Below are positions 1 to 8,099 of a stretch of DNA of 37,484 bases, in pieces. The stretch comes from a bacterium (GTDB taxonomy: Bacteria; Planctomycetota; SZUA-567). The stretch covers positions 1-37,484 of the forward strand of contig QKHZ01000252.1 of the NCBI GenBank assembly GCA_003249795.1, read 5' to 3'. The number at the start of each line of letters is the position of its first letter. Positions within the stretch are counted from its first letter, which is position 1. Under the pieces are notes generated by a model that ran no database searches, had not been told where the DNA came from, and worked only from the letters and a program-made list of their open reading frames with translations. The translations under genes were made by a program, and so were the position numbers.

Positions 1-128
1 TCGGGTCAAAAAGCGGCTTGCGACGACGTGCTTTCCGCTGTCGGGAAGAAGGGGCCAGCCATGAAACACCGCGGGATACACGCATTTGCGTCCCCATCTG
101 GTTCTGTTTGTCAAATAAAGAGTTACGC
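1..128. other. window edge, no gene assigned
   Basis: Short edge segment downstream of the large minus-strand gene that ends at 129. Several frames are open here on the plus strand, but none has a ribosome binding site or recognisable protein content. One plus frame open from the edge stops at about 63 and could be the last 20 codons of a neighbouring gene. I see no terminator hairpin. Confidence 0.3.
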
Positions 129-2174
129 CTATCTGCCCGTCCGGTTCTTCCGGATTTGTTGTTTCCAGTCTTCAAACGATGTCTTTTTGAGTTTGGCCTC
201 CCTCAATTCTTCACGCGCGGTGCGGTAGAGCTCGGCCTTTCTCTTCTGTAATAATAACTTCAAATCATAGTCTTGCAAACCAAGACGGTTGCCCATTTGC
301 TGAAGAAGACGCGCTTCTTCTCTTTGAATTTTTCCATCGGCAAGCGCGATGTCCGCCATCGTGGTGAGCCATTTTCGTGCCTGTTCATTATTCTCCGGTT
401 GTGGCGGTTGCAGGTTTCCGCACCGGGAGGCATCGATCAGTGTTTCGACGGATTCAGGGGGAAGGCCGAACTTTAGAGCCAGTTTTTGAAGCTGTTGAGT
501 TTCTTCTACTGTAACCTCACCGTCAGCCAGAACCATCGCGGTTGCCCACGAGAGCATTCCCTGTGCGGCAGGCAGGCCTTTGCCGATGCCGAAATCCTGT
601 TCGTGTTTTTCAGACGCACGAAGCAGTGAGACCAGATGAGTCGTGCGCTCGTCTGACCACGGTAAGGCCTGCGCGAGTAACCAGTCGCGTTTTTCATCTT
701 TGAGCGGTTCGCCGCAATAGACACACATTCCGTTTGCATCACTCTCCTCGGGAGCGCCGCAGTGGGGGCAGTGGGCTGAGGAAAATCCTTTCGCGGATTC
801 TGACGATGCGCCGTGCGTGCGTTCCAGTATGAAGATGTAGCGTGCCTGAATCGCATTACCTTGCCAGCGTTTGTGTACGCCGTCCTGCACACGGAATTCT
901 CGGCCTGCCCAGCTGACTTCGACCAACGCGCGGTCAACGTCTTTTTCTGTGAGAAATCCAAGGGTGCGGATTCCACCGACAGCACACTCACCGTAATACC
1001 AGCGGTTGCCGTCGGGACGAACCATCTTTTTGAGCGACTCGGTTTCGTATGCAAGACACGGCTCGGTGACAAAGGAGCGCAGCAGCTTCGTGTTGCCAGC
1101 CCGGTAAGACATCCGCTGCCGCCAGAACATGACCGAGACTTTGTCTTCAAGCTGCTGGACGGAAAAGTCCGGATCGCTTTTGCGGATCGTGTCGGCGCCG
1201 GTGGCGTCTTCCTGACTGCTGCCTTCCCACTCCATCGCCTGCGTGATTTCACACAAGACCCAATCGTGCTCACCGCTGCGCAGGAGCGCACCGCAGTACG
1301 GGCAATCCGCGTGCTGGCCCTGATGCTGTGCGTCGCCGGAAGTGTCGTTGAGTGCTGCGCCGCAGTTGGGGCAGTGACCTTCAAGAAGCCCCTGGGGATT
1401 TCCCGCAGATTTTGTCACGGCTCCTTGTCTGCGCAGGAATGTCCAGTACTCGGTAAAATATTCAGGCTGGCGCGATCCGGAGAGGTATTCGCCGTCCGAG
1501 AGGCTGACCCGGTAGTCAATCGCGTTGGCGGTAATCCCGACGGTGACAGATTGAAAACCGCCGCCGGTTGAGAAATCTTCCAACCAGAGATTGCTGATCG
1601 TAATCTCTTCCATCTGGTCGTGGTAGCCGAGGTCTTTCTGCTCCTGCAATTGCAGTTGAAACCGCTCGTACACACCGTCGGAGAGAAAGATTCGCGCAGC
1701 GGTAAGGTCTTGCTGGCACCACCCGTTCTGGATCTTCAGAAAGCCGGAGTGGACGCGGTTCATGAAAATTCTTGTCTGGAAGGCCGGGTCAACCGCCTGC
1801 AGGTTTCCCAGTACGTTATCATGTTTCATGAATCCGCGGAACTGCTTTGCCTGATGGATGGTGTGTCCCTGATAGGCGCTGTAGCCTTGTCGTTTTGCAA
1901 GGATCAAAAAAGCCGTCACGATAATCAGCAACGGAATGCCGACGGCCGGATAGCGGACGATGAGTTGGATCAGCAGGTAGAACAGCATGCCGTCTCCGCC
2001 ACCACCACCTCCGCCGCTAAAGCCGCCACCTCCTCCACTACTGCCGCCACCATAGCCACCTCCACCGCCGGCACGGGCGAAGGCGTCTGCTGCGATCAGC
2101 ATTCCTAATGCAAGCAGGCAAAAGCTGCGTGAAAACAGAAGACGCCGACAGCGTGAAAAGAAGGGTTGCTTCAT
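129..2174 (-). CDS. exported/membrane Tim44-like protein with zinc ribbons and TerB-like C-terminus
   Basis: A 681-residue protein of unknown cellular role. Visible order: signal peptide (about 1-34, ending in AFARA), an almost pure Gly/Ser stretch (35-62), a membrane segment (about 63-93), a Tim44/Tim44-like alpha-beta region (about 105-255), a first zinc ribbon (C268-x2-C271 with C291-x2-C294), a second Tim44-like region (about 330-455), a second zinc ribbon (C469-x2-C472 with C484-x2-C487) and a TerB-like helical, acidic region (about 536-650) with two ADG(E/K) repeats. I chose the ATG at 2174 because AAAAGGA lies 6-7 nt upstream; the upstream in-frame ATGs at 2201 and 2210 lack such a site. 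Tim44-like domains bind membranes or partner proteins and TerB-like domains occur in stress-related membrane complexes. The duplicated Tim44-zinc ribbon unit suggests a cell-envelope scaffold, which is inference. It is a stand-alone gene. Confidence 0.8.
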   Translation of the reverse strand: MKQPFFSRCRRLLFSRSFCLLALGMLIAADAFARAGGGGGYGGGSSGGGGGFSGGGGGGGDGMLFYLLIQLIVRYPAVGIPLLIIVTAFLILAKRQGYSAYQGHTIHQAKQFRGFMKHDNVLGNLQAVDPAFQTRIFMNRVHSGFLKIQNGWCQQDLTAARIFLSDGVYERFQLQLQEQKDLGYHDQMEEITISNLWLEDFSTGGGFQSVTVGITANAIDYRVSLSDGEYLSGSRQPEYFTEYWTFLRRQGAVTKSAGNPQGLLEGHCPNCGAALNDTSGDAQHQGQHADCPYCGALLRSGEHDWVLCEITQAMEWEGSSQEDATGADTIRKSDPDFSVQQLEDKVSVMFWRQRMSYRAGNTKLLRSFVTEPCLAYETESLKKMVRPDGNRWYYGECAVGGIRTLGFLTEKDVDRALVEVSWAGREFRVQDGVHKRWQGNAIQARYIFILERTHGASSESAKGFSSAHCPHCGAPEESDANGMCVYCGEPLKDEKRDWLLAQALPWSDERTTHLVSLLRASEKHEQDFGIGKGLPAAQGMLSWATAMVLADGEVTVEETQQLQKLALKFGLPPESVETLIDASRCGNLQPPQPENNEQARKWLTTMADIALADGKIQREEARLLQQMGNRLGLQDYDLKLLLQKRKAELYRTAREELREAKLKKTSFEDWKQQIRKNRTGR

Positions 2175-2210
2175 TCCAAATCCTTTTGCGGATGATTTCA
2201 TGTGATTCAC

Positions 2211-2546
2211 CGTGCCATGGTGACAGGTAAAAATGATAACGGCTTTTAACTCTTACCGCATGGGAAAAATTGGTGCGCGGGACGTGAATTGCAAATTCGG
2301 CTTCGTATCTCAAATTTTGAGCAAAAAAAATAATTCCACGATTGAGTGGGATTGCTTGATATTTTGACAAAATCCGATTGTTTTGTAGACTGTTCGGTCA
2401 TTATTCATACGCGGGTGTATATTGTGCTGTCTGTTTCTACAGCATGCGGAATGATTTTTTAATATTTATCTGAAAACGCATTGCGCCAACCAAAACTTTT
2501 CGTATTCTAATATCCAACTCAGACAGACAGTAAAGGCGGCTGCCGT
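2211..2546. promoter_or_regulatory. divergent intergenic region with candidate promoters
   Basis: This 336-base gap separates two divergent genes and has no convincing gene. On plus there is a sigma70-like pair TTGACA (2364-2369) and TAGACT (2386-2391) with a 16-nt spacer, and a weaker, closer pair TTGCGC (2481-2486) and TATTCT (2503-2508), also with a 16-nt spacer. Both point at the hydrolase gene at 2547. No clear promoter for the minus-strand gene was picked out. Confidence 0.45.
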
Positions 2547-3338
2547 ATGCGTTATACGATTCTGTCAGACAGACACGCCCATGCACCTGATTTGAAAACT
2601 GAGCATGGGTTGTCAATTCTGATTGAACATGACGGATCAACAATCCTCTTCGACACGGGCAATACCGATGTCGCTCTTTCAAATGCAAAACAACTGGGCA
2701 TTTCATTTGACCAATTGACTGCGGTTGTTCTCAGTCACGGTCATTATGATCATACCGGTGGCTTGGTGCATTTTGATTCCGTGATTCCGGAGTCTGTGCC
2801 GATCTACGCGCACCGGGATGTTTTGTTGACCCGCTATAGCCGTCATGCAGACGGTTCGATCCATGAGATCGGAATGCCGCCTGAATCCCGTGATGTGATC
2901 AAACATCGGAAGAAGGATATGGTCTGGGTGTCGCGGAGTTGTGAAATCGCAGCTGGTATTTGGCTGACCGGGCCGATCATGCACTTAAGCCCGTTTGAAG
3001 ATACAGGCGGAGACTTCTGGCTGGATGAGGCGTGCTCGAAGCCGGACCGTCTGGATGATGACCTCGCGCTCTGGATTCGCGAACCCAAGGGGATTACCGT
3101 CTTCTGCGGATGCGCACACGCCGGGGTTGTCAATACGATCGCGATGATCCGGATTCGCAATCCCCATACTCCGATTTGTGCTGTCATTGGCGGTATGCAT
3201 TTGAAAAATGCCAGTCCGACGCGCTTGCAGGCGACGATTTCTTATTTGGAGTCATGCGGGGTGGATGAACTGCGGCCGCTTCACTGCTCAGGCGATATGA
3301 TTCAAGGCTGGAACGACGGACATCGTCTCTGGGAATAA
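2547..3338 (+). CDS. metallo-beta-lactamase-fold hydrolase (COG1237-like)
   Basis: A 263-residue cytoplasmic metal hydrolase. The metal-binding motif H64-x-H66-x-D68-H69 (SHGHYDHTGG) is intact, preceded by the family FDTG motif at 35-38 and an EHGLS motif at 19-23. The later motifs FCGCAHAGVVN, GGMHL and LHCSG are characteristic of the subgroup annotated as 7,8-dihydropterin-6-methyl-4-(beta-D-ribofuranosyl)-aminobenzene 5'-phosphate synthase-like. That name comes from archaeal enzymes, so the substrate here is unknown. Length is normal for the group. The start ATG has a modest AAAGG upstream. The gene is single, convergent with the membrane protein at 3440 and preceded by a plausible promoter. 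It may process a phosphorylated or cyclic small molecule, but nothing next to it shows which. Confidence 0.8.
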   Translation: MRYTILSDRHAHAPDLKTEHGLSILIEHDGSTILFDTGNTDVALSNAKQLGISFDQLTAVVLSHGHYDHTGGLVHFDSVIPESVPIYAHRDVLLTRYSRHADGSIHEIGMPPESRDVIKHRKKDMVWVSRSCEIAAGIWLTGPIMHLSPFEDTGGDFWLDEACSKPDRLDDDLALWIREPKGITVFCGCAHAGVVNTIAMIRIRNPHTPICAVIGGMHLKNASPTRLQATISYLESCGVDELRPLHCSGDMIQGWNDGHRLWE

Positions 3339-3439
3339 GTGTTTTTCAGCTTGTTTCTTGCCGAAAATATTCGCAGTTCTCTTTCTCTTGTTTCCCGTGA
3401 ATTTTGTCTTGCGCTTGGTCATCACGGTGCCGCCCGCGC

Positions 3440-4123
3440 TCAGAGTGTCCTGACTTCTACCGGTTCCGGGACAAGGTGCCGGTCGAGGATCGTGACCTTC
3501 CGCAAAAAAATCCCCGCGATAATTCCAACGGCAATCGCAGCAGCAATGGTTCCTTCCCGGACGCCTTGCAGTGATGCGCAATAGACAAATGAAATCAGGA
3601 CGGAGATAGCAACCAGTGAGGCGTCAACAATGACCTTGTTTCTGGAGAAGTGGATTCCGGTTACTGTCGTCAGAGCCGAGACAAATCCCTCACCCGGAAG
3701 CATAGCGACATCCGCTTTGACTTCGCAGAAGACACCGAATCCCAGCAGGATCAAGCTGAATACGCACAAGCCGCAGCGTTCGGCATAGGTCTGTGCTGCG
3801 TACCCGCTCAGCAGGAACATGAACAGATCGATCATGTAGCCGAATGCGATTCCAACCGGAAGCTGCAAAAGCTGAACTTTCGGAAACCGGCGCCGTAGCA
3901 AAACGAGTTGAAACGCCATCAGAATAAAGTGCATGATGATGGTTAATTCGCCGATAGTGAAGTCCGTGATCAGGCTGACGACGTACGGGACGCTTGAGAT
4001 CGGCGATACTCCGAGATTTGACTTGACGGCAACGGCAACGCCGAGAGCCATGGCCAGCAGTCCGATGAAAAGGAGGAAGAAACGGCGCCCCAGGTGTGTA
4101 CGATTCAGTTGTTTCATAGTCAT
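3440..4123 (-). CDS. YczE/YitT-like integral membrane protein
   Basis: A 227-residue hydrophobic protein with about five or six membrane segments and a basic N-terminus (KQLNRTHLGRR). The early motif FFLLFIGLLAMALGVAVAVK followed by NLGVSPISSVPYVVS matches what I know of the YczE/DUF6198 membrane family, whose function is unclear. Starts at 4123 (ATG ACT ATG) or 4117 are equally possible; a GGA lies upstream. It lies 124 nt downstream of cbiJ and has its own candidate promoter (4176-4203), so it may be independent of the cobalamin operon or receive read-through from it. A role in moving a corrinoid, a precursor or cobalt is possible only by location; there is no direct sequence evidence. Confidence 0.65.
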   Translation of the reverse strand: MTMKQLNRTHLGRRFFLLFIGLLAMALGVAVAVKSNLGVSPISSVPYVVSLITDFTIGELTIIMHFILMAFQLVLLRRRFPKVQLLQLPVGIAFGYMIDLFMFLLSGYAAQTYAERCGLCVFSLILLGFGVFCEVKADVAMLPGEGFVSALTTVTGIHFSRNKVIVDASLVAISVLISFVYCASLQGVREGTIAAAIAVGIIAGIFLRKVTILDRHLVPEPVEVRTL

Positions 4124-4175
4124 GTATCCGCAAACCCTCACGCCAGCGAACAACTCCAGCGTGTTTATTTACATA

Positions 4176-4203
4176 ATGATATGCACGCATTTACCGGTGT
4201 AAA
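4176..4203 (-). promoter_or_regulatory. candidate promoter of the YczE-like gene
   Basis: Read on the minus strand: TTTACA (4198-4203), 16-nt spacer, TATCAT (4176-4181). The -35 box sits at the start of a small inverted repeat, TTTAC-ACCG-GTAAA, which could be an operator. It lies about 55 nt before the chosen start codon. Confidence 0.4.
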
Positions 4204-4247
4204 GAGGCAATTTTGAGAATATGAATGGAATGACGGAAGGGATAAGG

Positions 4248-5048
4248 CTAGTTTTTACGAAGAATATTTTCCAGCATTGTATCAAGTGACGCATAATGGT
4301 TACTCGCTGTTGCATCTGTTTGCGGGCGTTTCCACAAAACAATCTGGCAACCGGTTTGTCTGGCAGCATCCAGTTTCTGCTGCAGGCCACCGGCACTTCC
4401 ACCATCTTTGGTGACGATGACACCGGCGCCAAACTTTTTCAGCATCGCAATGTTTTGCCCGAATGAAAACGGTCCTTGTTCGGCGACAATGTCGTGGTCT
4501 GAGAGTCCCGCAGCGCGGCAGGCCTGAAGTGACGCCTCCGCAGGAAGGACGCGTGCCACACACCGGATGTCTGCTTTCTGTGCTGCCGCAGCAAAGACCG
4601 CGACGGCATTTGCACCGGTTGTCAGAAAGATTGTTTTGCGGAATGAGCAGGCAATTCGCGCGGCCTCATCTGCATCATTTGCAATGTGGAGGTGCGTGTG
4701 TCCATCTGCTTCCTCTGTCGTGCTGGCATCTGGTTTTATCGCCGACGCCGGACGTTCATACCGGAAGTAATCCACACCTGCGTCCCTCGCTGCCTGCTCC
4801 GCGTTTTGCGAGACGACACCTGCGTATGGATGGGTAATATCGACGACGGCTTCGATGTGTTGTTTACAGATTAATTCACGCATCGCAGTCTGATCCAGTT
4901 TTCCGACTACACGCTCAAGGGCAGGGGAGTCAGGTAGGGAAAGCGGGTAGTCGGTTGCTGTGCAGACAACAACAGAGCATTCGGCTTGCAGAAGCCGCCG
5001 TGCAGTCTCTTCGCTTTCGGCTGTTCCGGCAAAAAGAAGAATCCGCAT
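4248..5048 (-). CDS. cbiJ: cobalt-precorrin-6A reductase
   Basis: A 266-residue enzyme of the CbiJ/CobK family, which reduces the macrocycle of (cobalt-)precorrin-6A with a pyridine nucleotide to give precorrin-6B. The N-terminus MRILLFAGTAESEETARRL carries the family's G-T-x-E-(S/G) nucleotide-binding loop. THPYAG and the late VTKDGGSAGG motif are also typical. Length is normal. The ATG at 5048 shares one base with the TGA of cbiH (TGATG) and has GGGG upstream; a TTG one codon earlier is less likely. It is the last cbi gene of the operon. The product should feed CbiE and a CbiT, but no cbiT is present here. Confidence 0.92.
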   Translation of the reverse strand: MRILLFAGTAESEETARRLLQAECSVVVCTATDYPLSLPDSPALERVVGKLDQTAMRELICKQHIEAVVDITHPYAGVVSQNAEQAARDAGVDYFRYERPASAIKPDASTTEEADGHTHLHIANDADEAARIACSFRKTIFLTTGANAVAVFAAAAQKADIRCVARVLPAEASLQACRAAGLSDHDIVAEQGPFSFGQNIAMLKKFGAGVIVTKDGGSAGGLQQKLDAARQTGCQIVLWKRPQTDATASNHYASLDTMLENILRKN

Positions 5049-5824
5049 CAATATCCCCGCGGGGTGATAAACCGTCCGTTCTCGATTCGGGAGGTTGAGT
5101 TGCCCAGAATCACAATCGACTTCATTGTGACGTCCTCGGGCTGCAATTCACCCAGAGTCGTGATTTTGATCGTTTCGTCATCCTGCGCCATTGCCGTAGC
5201 AATTCCGACAGGAGTTTCCGGATCGCGCATCTCACGCGCCATCTGCAGCGTCTGGTCGAAGGGGTCTGTACGGGTATGGCTGCGCGGATTGTACAGGGCA
5301 ATGACAAAGTCTGCTGCCAGTGCCGCTTCAACGCGTTTGCGGATTGTGTCCCACGGCACGAGCAGGTCGGAGAGGCTGATGGTTACATAATCGAGCATCA
5401 GCGGCGATCCCATTCGTGCAGCAGCAGCGCACGCGGCGGTGACTCCCGCGACGACATTGATCTTCGTGTTTTTGCCAAGGGGGGTGTCATCGTTTGCCAT
5501 CTGCAGGGCGAGGCCTGCCATGCCGTAGATGCCCGCGTCGCCTGACGAGACCAGCGCGACGGTATGGCCTTCGTCGGAAAGGCGTAGTGCCTCTTCCACG
5601 CGCGTGCGCTCTTCTTTCATGCCGGAGACGACGCGGTCTTTGCCTTCAAGAAGATCAGCGATGCGGTCAAGGTAGGGACGGTAGCCGACAACGATGTCGC
5701 TGCAAAGGATTGCCTCTTCTGCGCGGCGCGTGCGGTCGGCTTCACCACCCGGGCCAAACCCTACCACATGCAGCGTTCCCTTGCCAGTGCGACCGTGACT
5801 CCGTTTTTCGCTTTGCGAGGACAT
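5048..5824 (-). CDS. cbiH: cobalt-precorrin-3B C17-methyltransferase
   Basis: A 258-residue SAM-dependent tetrapyrrole methylase (CbiH/CobJ). In the anaerobic route it methylates C17 and drives ring contraction to the delta-lactone of cobalt-precorrin-4. The glycine loop LHVVGFGPGG, the VSSGDAGIYGMAG motif and VVAGVTAACAAAARMGSPL are the three classic regions of this subfamily, and the LYNPRS and ILGNS motifs are also present. I chose the ATG at 5824 because AACGGAG lies at normal distance upstream. This gives a 64-nt overlap with the end of cbiG, which is long for this operon; a start at 5860 would overlap further and lacks support. Its partner, CbiG, is encoded immediately upstream. Confidence 0.93.
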   Translation of the reverse strand: MSSQSEKRSHGRTGKGTLHVVGFGPGGEADRTRRAEEAILCSDIVVGYRPYLDRIADLLEGKDRVVSGMKEERTRVEEALRLSDEGHTVALVSSGDAGIYGMAGLALQMANDDTPLGKNTKINVVAGVTAACAAAARMGSPLMLDYVTISLSDLLVPWDTIRKRVEAALAADFVIALYNPRSHTRTDPFDQTLQMAREMRDPETPVGIATAMAQDDETIKITTLGELQPEDVTMKSIVILGNSTSRIENGRFITPRGY

Positions 5825-6561
5825 ATTAACTCCGTTCTGCTTCCAGCCAGCAGCGCGCACGGTTCTGCGACTGCCGGTAAATTAACCTTTTCCTGAACAA
5901 ATGACGATTCTGTAATCTCGCGCGTGCATCCGCGAATTGCATCGTGTGCGATGATCCGCAAAGGAATGCCGAGGGCGGTTGCTGCCTGAACCAGACCCGG
6001 TTCGTCCTTTTTGATTTCTGCAGTTGCCAGATACCTGACATCTTCTGTCGCGAAGCCGGACTCATCCAGCACTTCGAGAATAAACGATTCGATTTCCGCC
6101 GCCGGTGTGTCTTTGCGGCAGCCGACTCCGACGATGATTGTTTTCTCCGCTTCGGTTGTTGTGGTGATGATCGGCTCTGCGCCGATGGTGTTGGCGATGT
6201 GCAGGCAGAGGTCGTTGGCACCGCCCTCGTGTCCGCTAAGCAGGCTCGTAACCCAGCGTCCGGCAACGTCGACAACGGCAATTGCCGGATCTGACAGTTT
6301 GTGCACGATATGCGGGGCGAGTGCGCGAACCGCCACTCCGCACGGAAGAATATATACAAACTGCTTCGTCGTGGAAAATAGTTCGGCCGTCAACTCTGTC
6401 ACTCGCGAAAACGCTTTGTGCGGAAAGGGACAGTCGCTTGTCGCAATTTCGTGGACATATAGCTGCGCATTCGTAAGCGCTGCGGCGATTGCGTTGCCGA
6501 TTACGGCGCCGCGTGCGCTGAGGCTGATGATTGCCGTCGGGCGGTGGATGACATCGTGCAT
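5761..6561 (-). CDS. cbiG: cobalt-precorrin-5A hydrolase, short form
   Basis: A 266-residue CbiG, which opens the delta-lactone of cobalt-precorrin-5A and releases acetaldehyde. The N-terminal domain is clear (about 45-130), with the family motif VTSLLSGHEGGANDL. The C-terminal domain (about 140-260) carries VGVGCRKDTPAAEIE and the later ATAEIKKDEPGL motif. Full CbiG proteins of about 350 residues have a middle region of about 90 residues between these domains. Here the two are joined directly after ITTTTEAEKT, so this is a short form. Start is ATG, 8 nt after the cbiF stop. It is translationally linked to cbiH by overlap. Confidence 0.9.
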   Translation of the reverse strand: MHDVIHRPTAIISLSARGAVIGNAIAAALTNAQLYVHEIATSDCPFPHKAFSRVTELTAELFSTTKQFVYILPCGVAVRALAPHIVHKLSDPAIAVVDVAGRWVTSLLSGHEGGANDLCLHIANTIGAEPIITTTTEAEKTIIVGVGCRKDTPAAEIESFILEVLDESGFATEDVRYLATAEIKKDEPGLVQAATALGIPLRIIAHDAIRGCTREITESSFVQEKVNLPAVAEPCALLAGSRTELICPRKAKNGVTVALARERCMW

Positions 6562-6569
6562 TGGCCTGC

Positions 6570-7352
6570 CTATTCCTTTCCGCCGGTCGCTGGGCAGTCG
6601 CCGTCTGTATTCGCTTCGCGGTAACCGTGTGTGAAGGATGCGTCATACAGTTTCGAGACTGCTCCCTTTTTTGCCAGTGCTCGGCCGACCAGAATCAGCG
6701 CGGTGCGCTCGTATCCTTTTGCCTGTTGCGGCAGCGTTGAGAGTGTTGCGGAAATTGCGACCTGATCCGGCCATGAGGCGTGATAGACCAGCGCGGCCGG
6801 ACAGTCTTCGCCGTAAAACGGGCTGAGGCGTTTACAGACTTCGTCCAGTTTGCCTGCGCTGAGAAAGAGGCAGAGTGTTGCGCCGATGGCCGCGAGATTC
6901 TCAAGCTCTTCTGTTTCCGGCAGAGGAGTCCGTCCTGATGTGCGCGAGAGGATCACCGTCTGTGTTTCTTCCGGCAACGTCAGCTCAACTTTCAGCGCGG
7001 CGGCGGCGGCCTGAAACGAGCTGATGCCGGGGACGACTTCGTACGGGATGTTGAGTTCGTCAAGCCTGTCCATCTGCTCGGCAATCGCACCGTAGATTGC
7101 AGGTTCGCCTGTATGCAGGCGGACAACGTCGATGTTTTTCTTCGTGCAGTCTGCGATGACGTCGGTCGTTTCGTCGAGCGTCATTTTCGCAGAGTCATGG
7201 ATGTCACACTCTTGGGGCAGCAGCGTCAGGATCTGCGGGTGTATGAGGCTTCCTGCCCAGATGCAACAGCGTGCCGACTGCAGCAATCTCGCTGCTTTTT
7301 GTGTGAGAAGTTCCGGATCACCCGGACCCGCACCGACAAACCACACGCTCAT
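6570..7352 (-). CDS. cbiF: cobalt-precorrin-4 C11-methyltransferase
   Basis: A 260-residue SAM-dependent methylase that adds the C11 methyl group to cobalt-precorrin-4. The N-terminus MSVWFVGAGPGDPELLT is the canonical glycine loop, followed by LHTGEPAIYGAIAEQMDRL and VVPGISSFQAAAAALK, and by the LSRTSGRTP motif specific to CbiF/CobM. The start at 7352 has AAAGGAAC upstream; an ORF extension to 7379 lacks support. It follows cbiE by 45 nt. The last about 15 residues are polar and probably disordered. Confidence 0.93.
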   Translation of the reverse strand: MSVWFVGAGPGDPELLTQKAARLLQSARCCIWAGSLIHPQILTLLPQECDIHDSAKMTLDETTDVIADCTKKNIDVVRLHTGEPAIYGAIAEQMDRLDELNIPYEVVPGISSFQAAAAALKVELTLPEETQTVILSRTSGRTPLPETEELENLAAIGATLCLFLSAGKLDEVCKRLSPFYGEDCPAALVYHASWPDQVAISATLSTLPQQAKGYERTALILVGRALAKKGAVSKLYDASFTHGYREANTDGDCPATGGKE

Positions 7353-7397
7353 GTTGTTCCTTTCGTAACCGTATTTCAACCGGATTCTGGTTGGCTT

Positions 7398-8099
7398 TCA
7401 GGTTGCTGAATCTGAGCCTGAATCCTTTTTCCATAAAAGAAGAATGGTTCTGTTCTGCGCAAAGGCTGACGATTCGCCTGCACTGTTCGGATGATTGCTC
7501 TGCAAGACAGATTCATCAATAGGCAAAATTGTTTCACTTTGAAGTGTCACATCATGGCAGAGCCAGACCGCGTGCGTTGTTAGCAATTTTTTCGCGCAAT
7601 CATATAACCACATCGCCGACTCCTTGCCGCCGCCAAGGATTGCAACGGCCGTTTCATCAGTAAGTGCGTCGTGTGAGACCGACGGGTTGCGGCCGTGTAC
7701 GGAGACAATTCGCGCTTCCTGCCAAGGTAGTCCGATTGCGGAAAACGCAGCCTGCACCGAGCTGACTCCGGCAATAACGCGGCAGCGGCTAGCACCGAAG
7801 TGATTGAGCAGCATTCGCGCGAAACTGTAACACCCCGGATCGCCTGTGACAAGGATTGCGACGATGTTTTTCTCTGCAGCCGCCGCAATCTGTCCGAGGT
7901 CGTCTTTATGAAATGTTTCAAGCGGGACGCGTTTGGCGGCAGGTAAATCTGTTTGCTCAAACAATTCGAACAGCCGTGCTGCGCCGAAGACGGTTTGGGC
8001 AGCTCGGACGGCGTTCAGTGCTGCAAGGGTCAGGTAGTCTTTGCCGCCTGGGCCGCAGCCGACGATCATGATTTTTTTCTCACACGAGTTGCTCGTCAT
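7398..8099 (-). CDS. cbiE: cobalt-precorrin-7 C5-methyltransferase
   Basis: A 233-residue CbiE, the SAM-dependent enzyme that methylates C5. Motifs: IMIVGCGPGGKDYLTL (5' glycine loop), LVTGDPGCYSFARML and VIAGVSSVQAAFSAIGLPW, then VSVHGRN, all typical of CbiE. In many bacteria CbiE is fused to, or followed by, CbiT, the C15-methyltransferase/decarboxylase. Here the protein ends with a 30-residue polar tail and the next gene is cbiF, so it is CbiE only. The start ATG directly follows the cbiD TAA. The first residue of the usual VVGPGP loop is replaced by VGCGPG, which is tolerated. Confidence 0.9.
   Translation of the reverse strand: MTSNSCEKKIMIVGCGPGGKDYLTLAALNAVRAAQTVFGAARLFELFEQTDLPAAKRVPLETFHKDDLGQIAAAAEKNIVAILVTGDPGCYSFARMLLNHFGASRCRVIAGVSSVQAAFSAIGLPWQEARIVSVHGRNPSVSHDALTDETAVAILGGGKESAMWLYDCAKKLLTTHAVWLCHDVTLQSETILPIDESVLQSNHPNSAGESSAFAQNRTILLLWKKDSGSDSAT

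Noticed and set aside
506-1384. Long minus-strand open frame of 292 codons
   Set aside because: It lies inside the Tim44/TerB-like gene in another frame; no ribosome site and no protein motifs.
1980-2075. GCC/ACC-rich repeat DNA
   Set aside because: It encodes the Gly-rich segment of the Tim44/TerB-like protein.
6011-6634. Plus-strand open frame of 207 codons across cbiG and the cbiF end
   Set aside because: Shadow of well-supported cbi genes.
7398-8099. Idea that cbiE is a CbiE-CbiT fusion
   Set aside because: The protein ends at 233 residues with no second methyltransferase domain.
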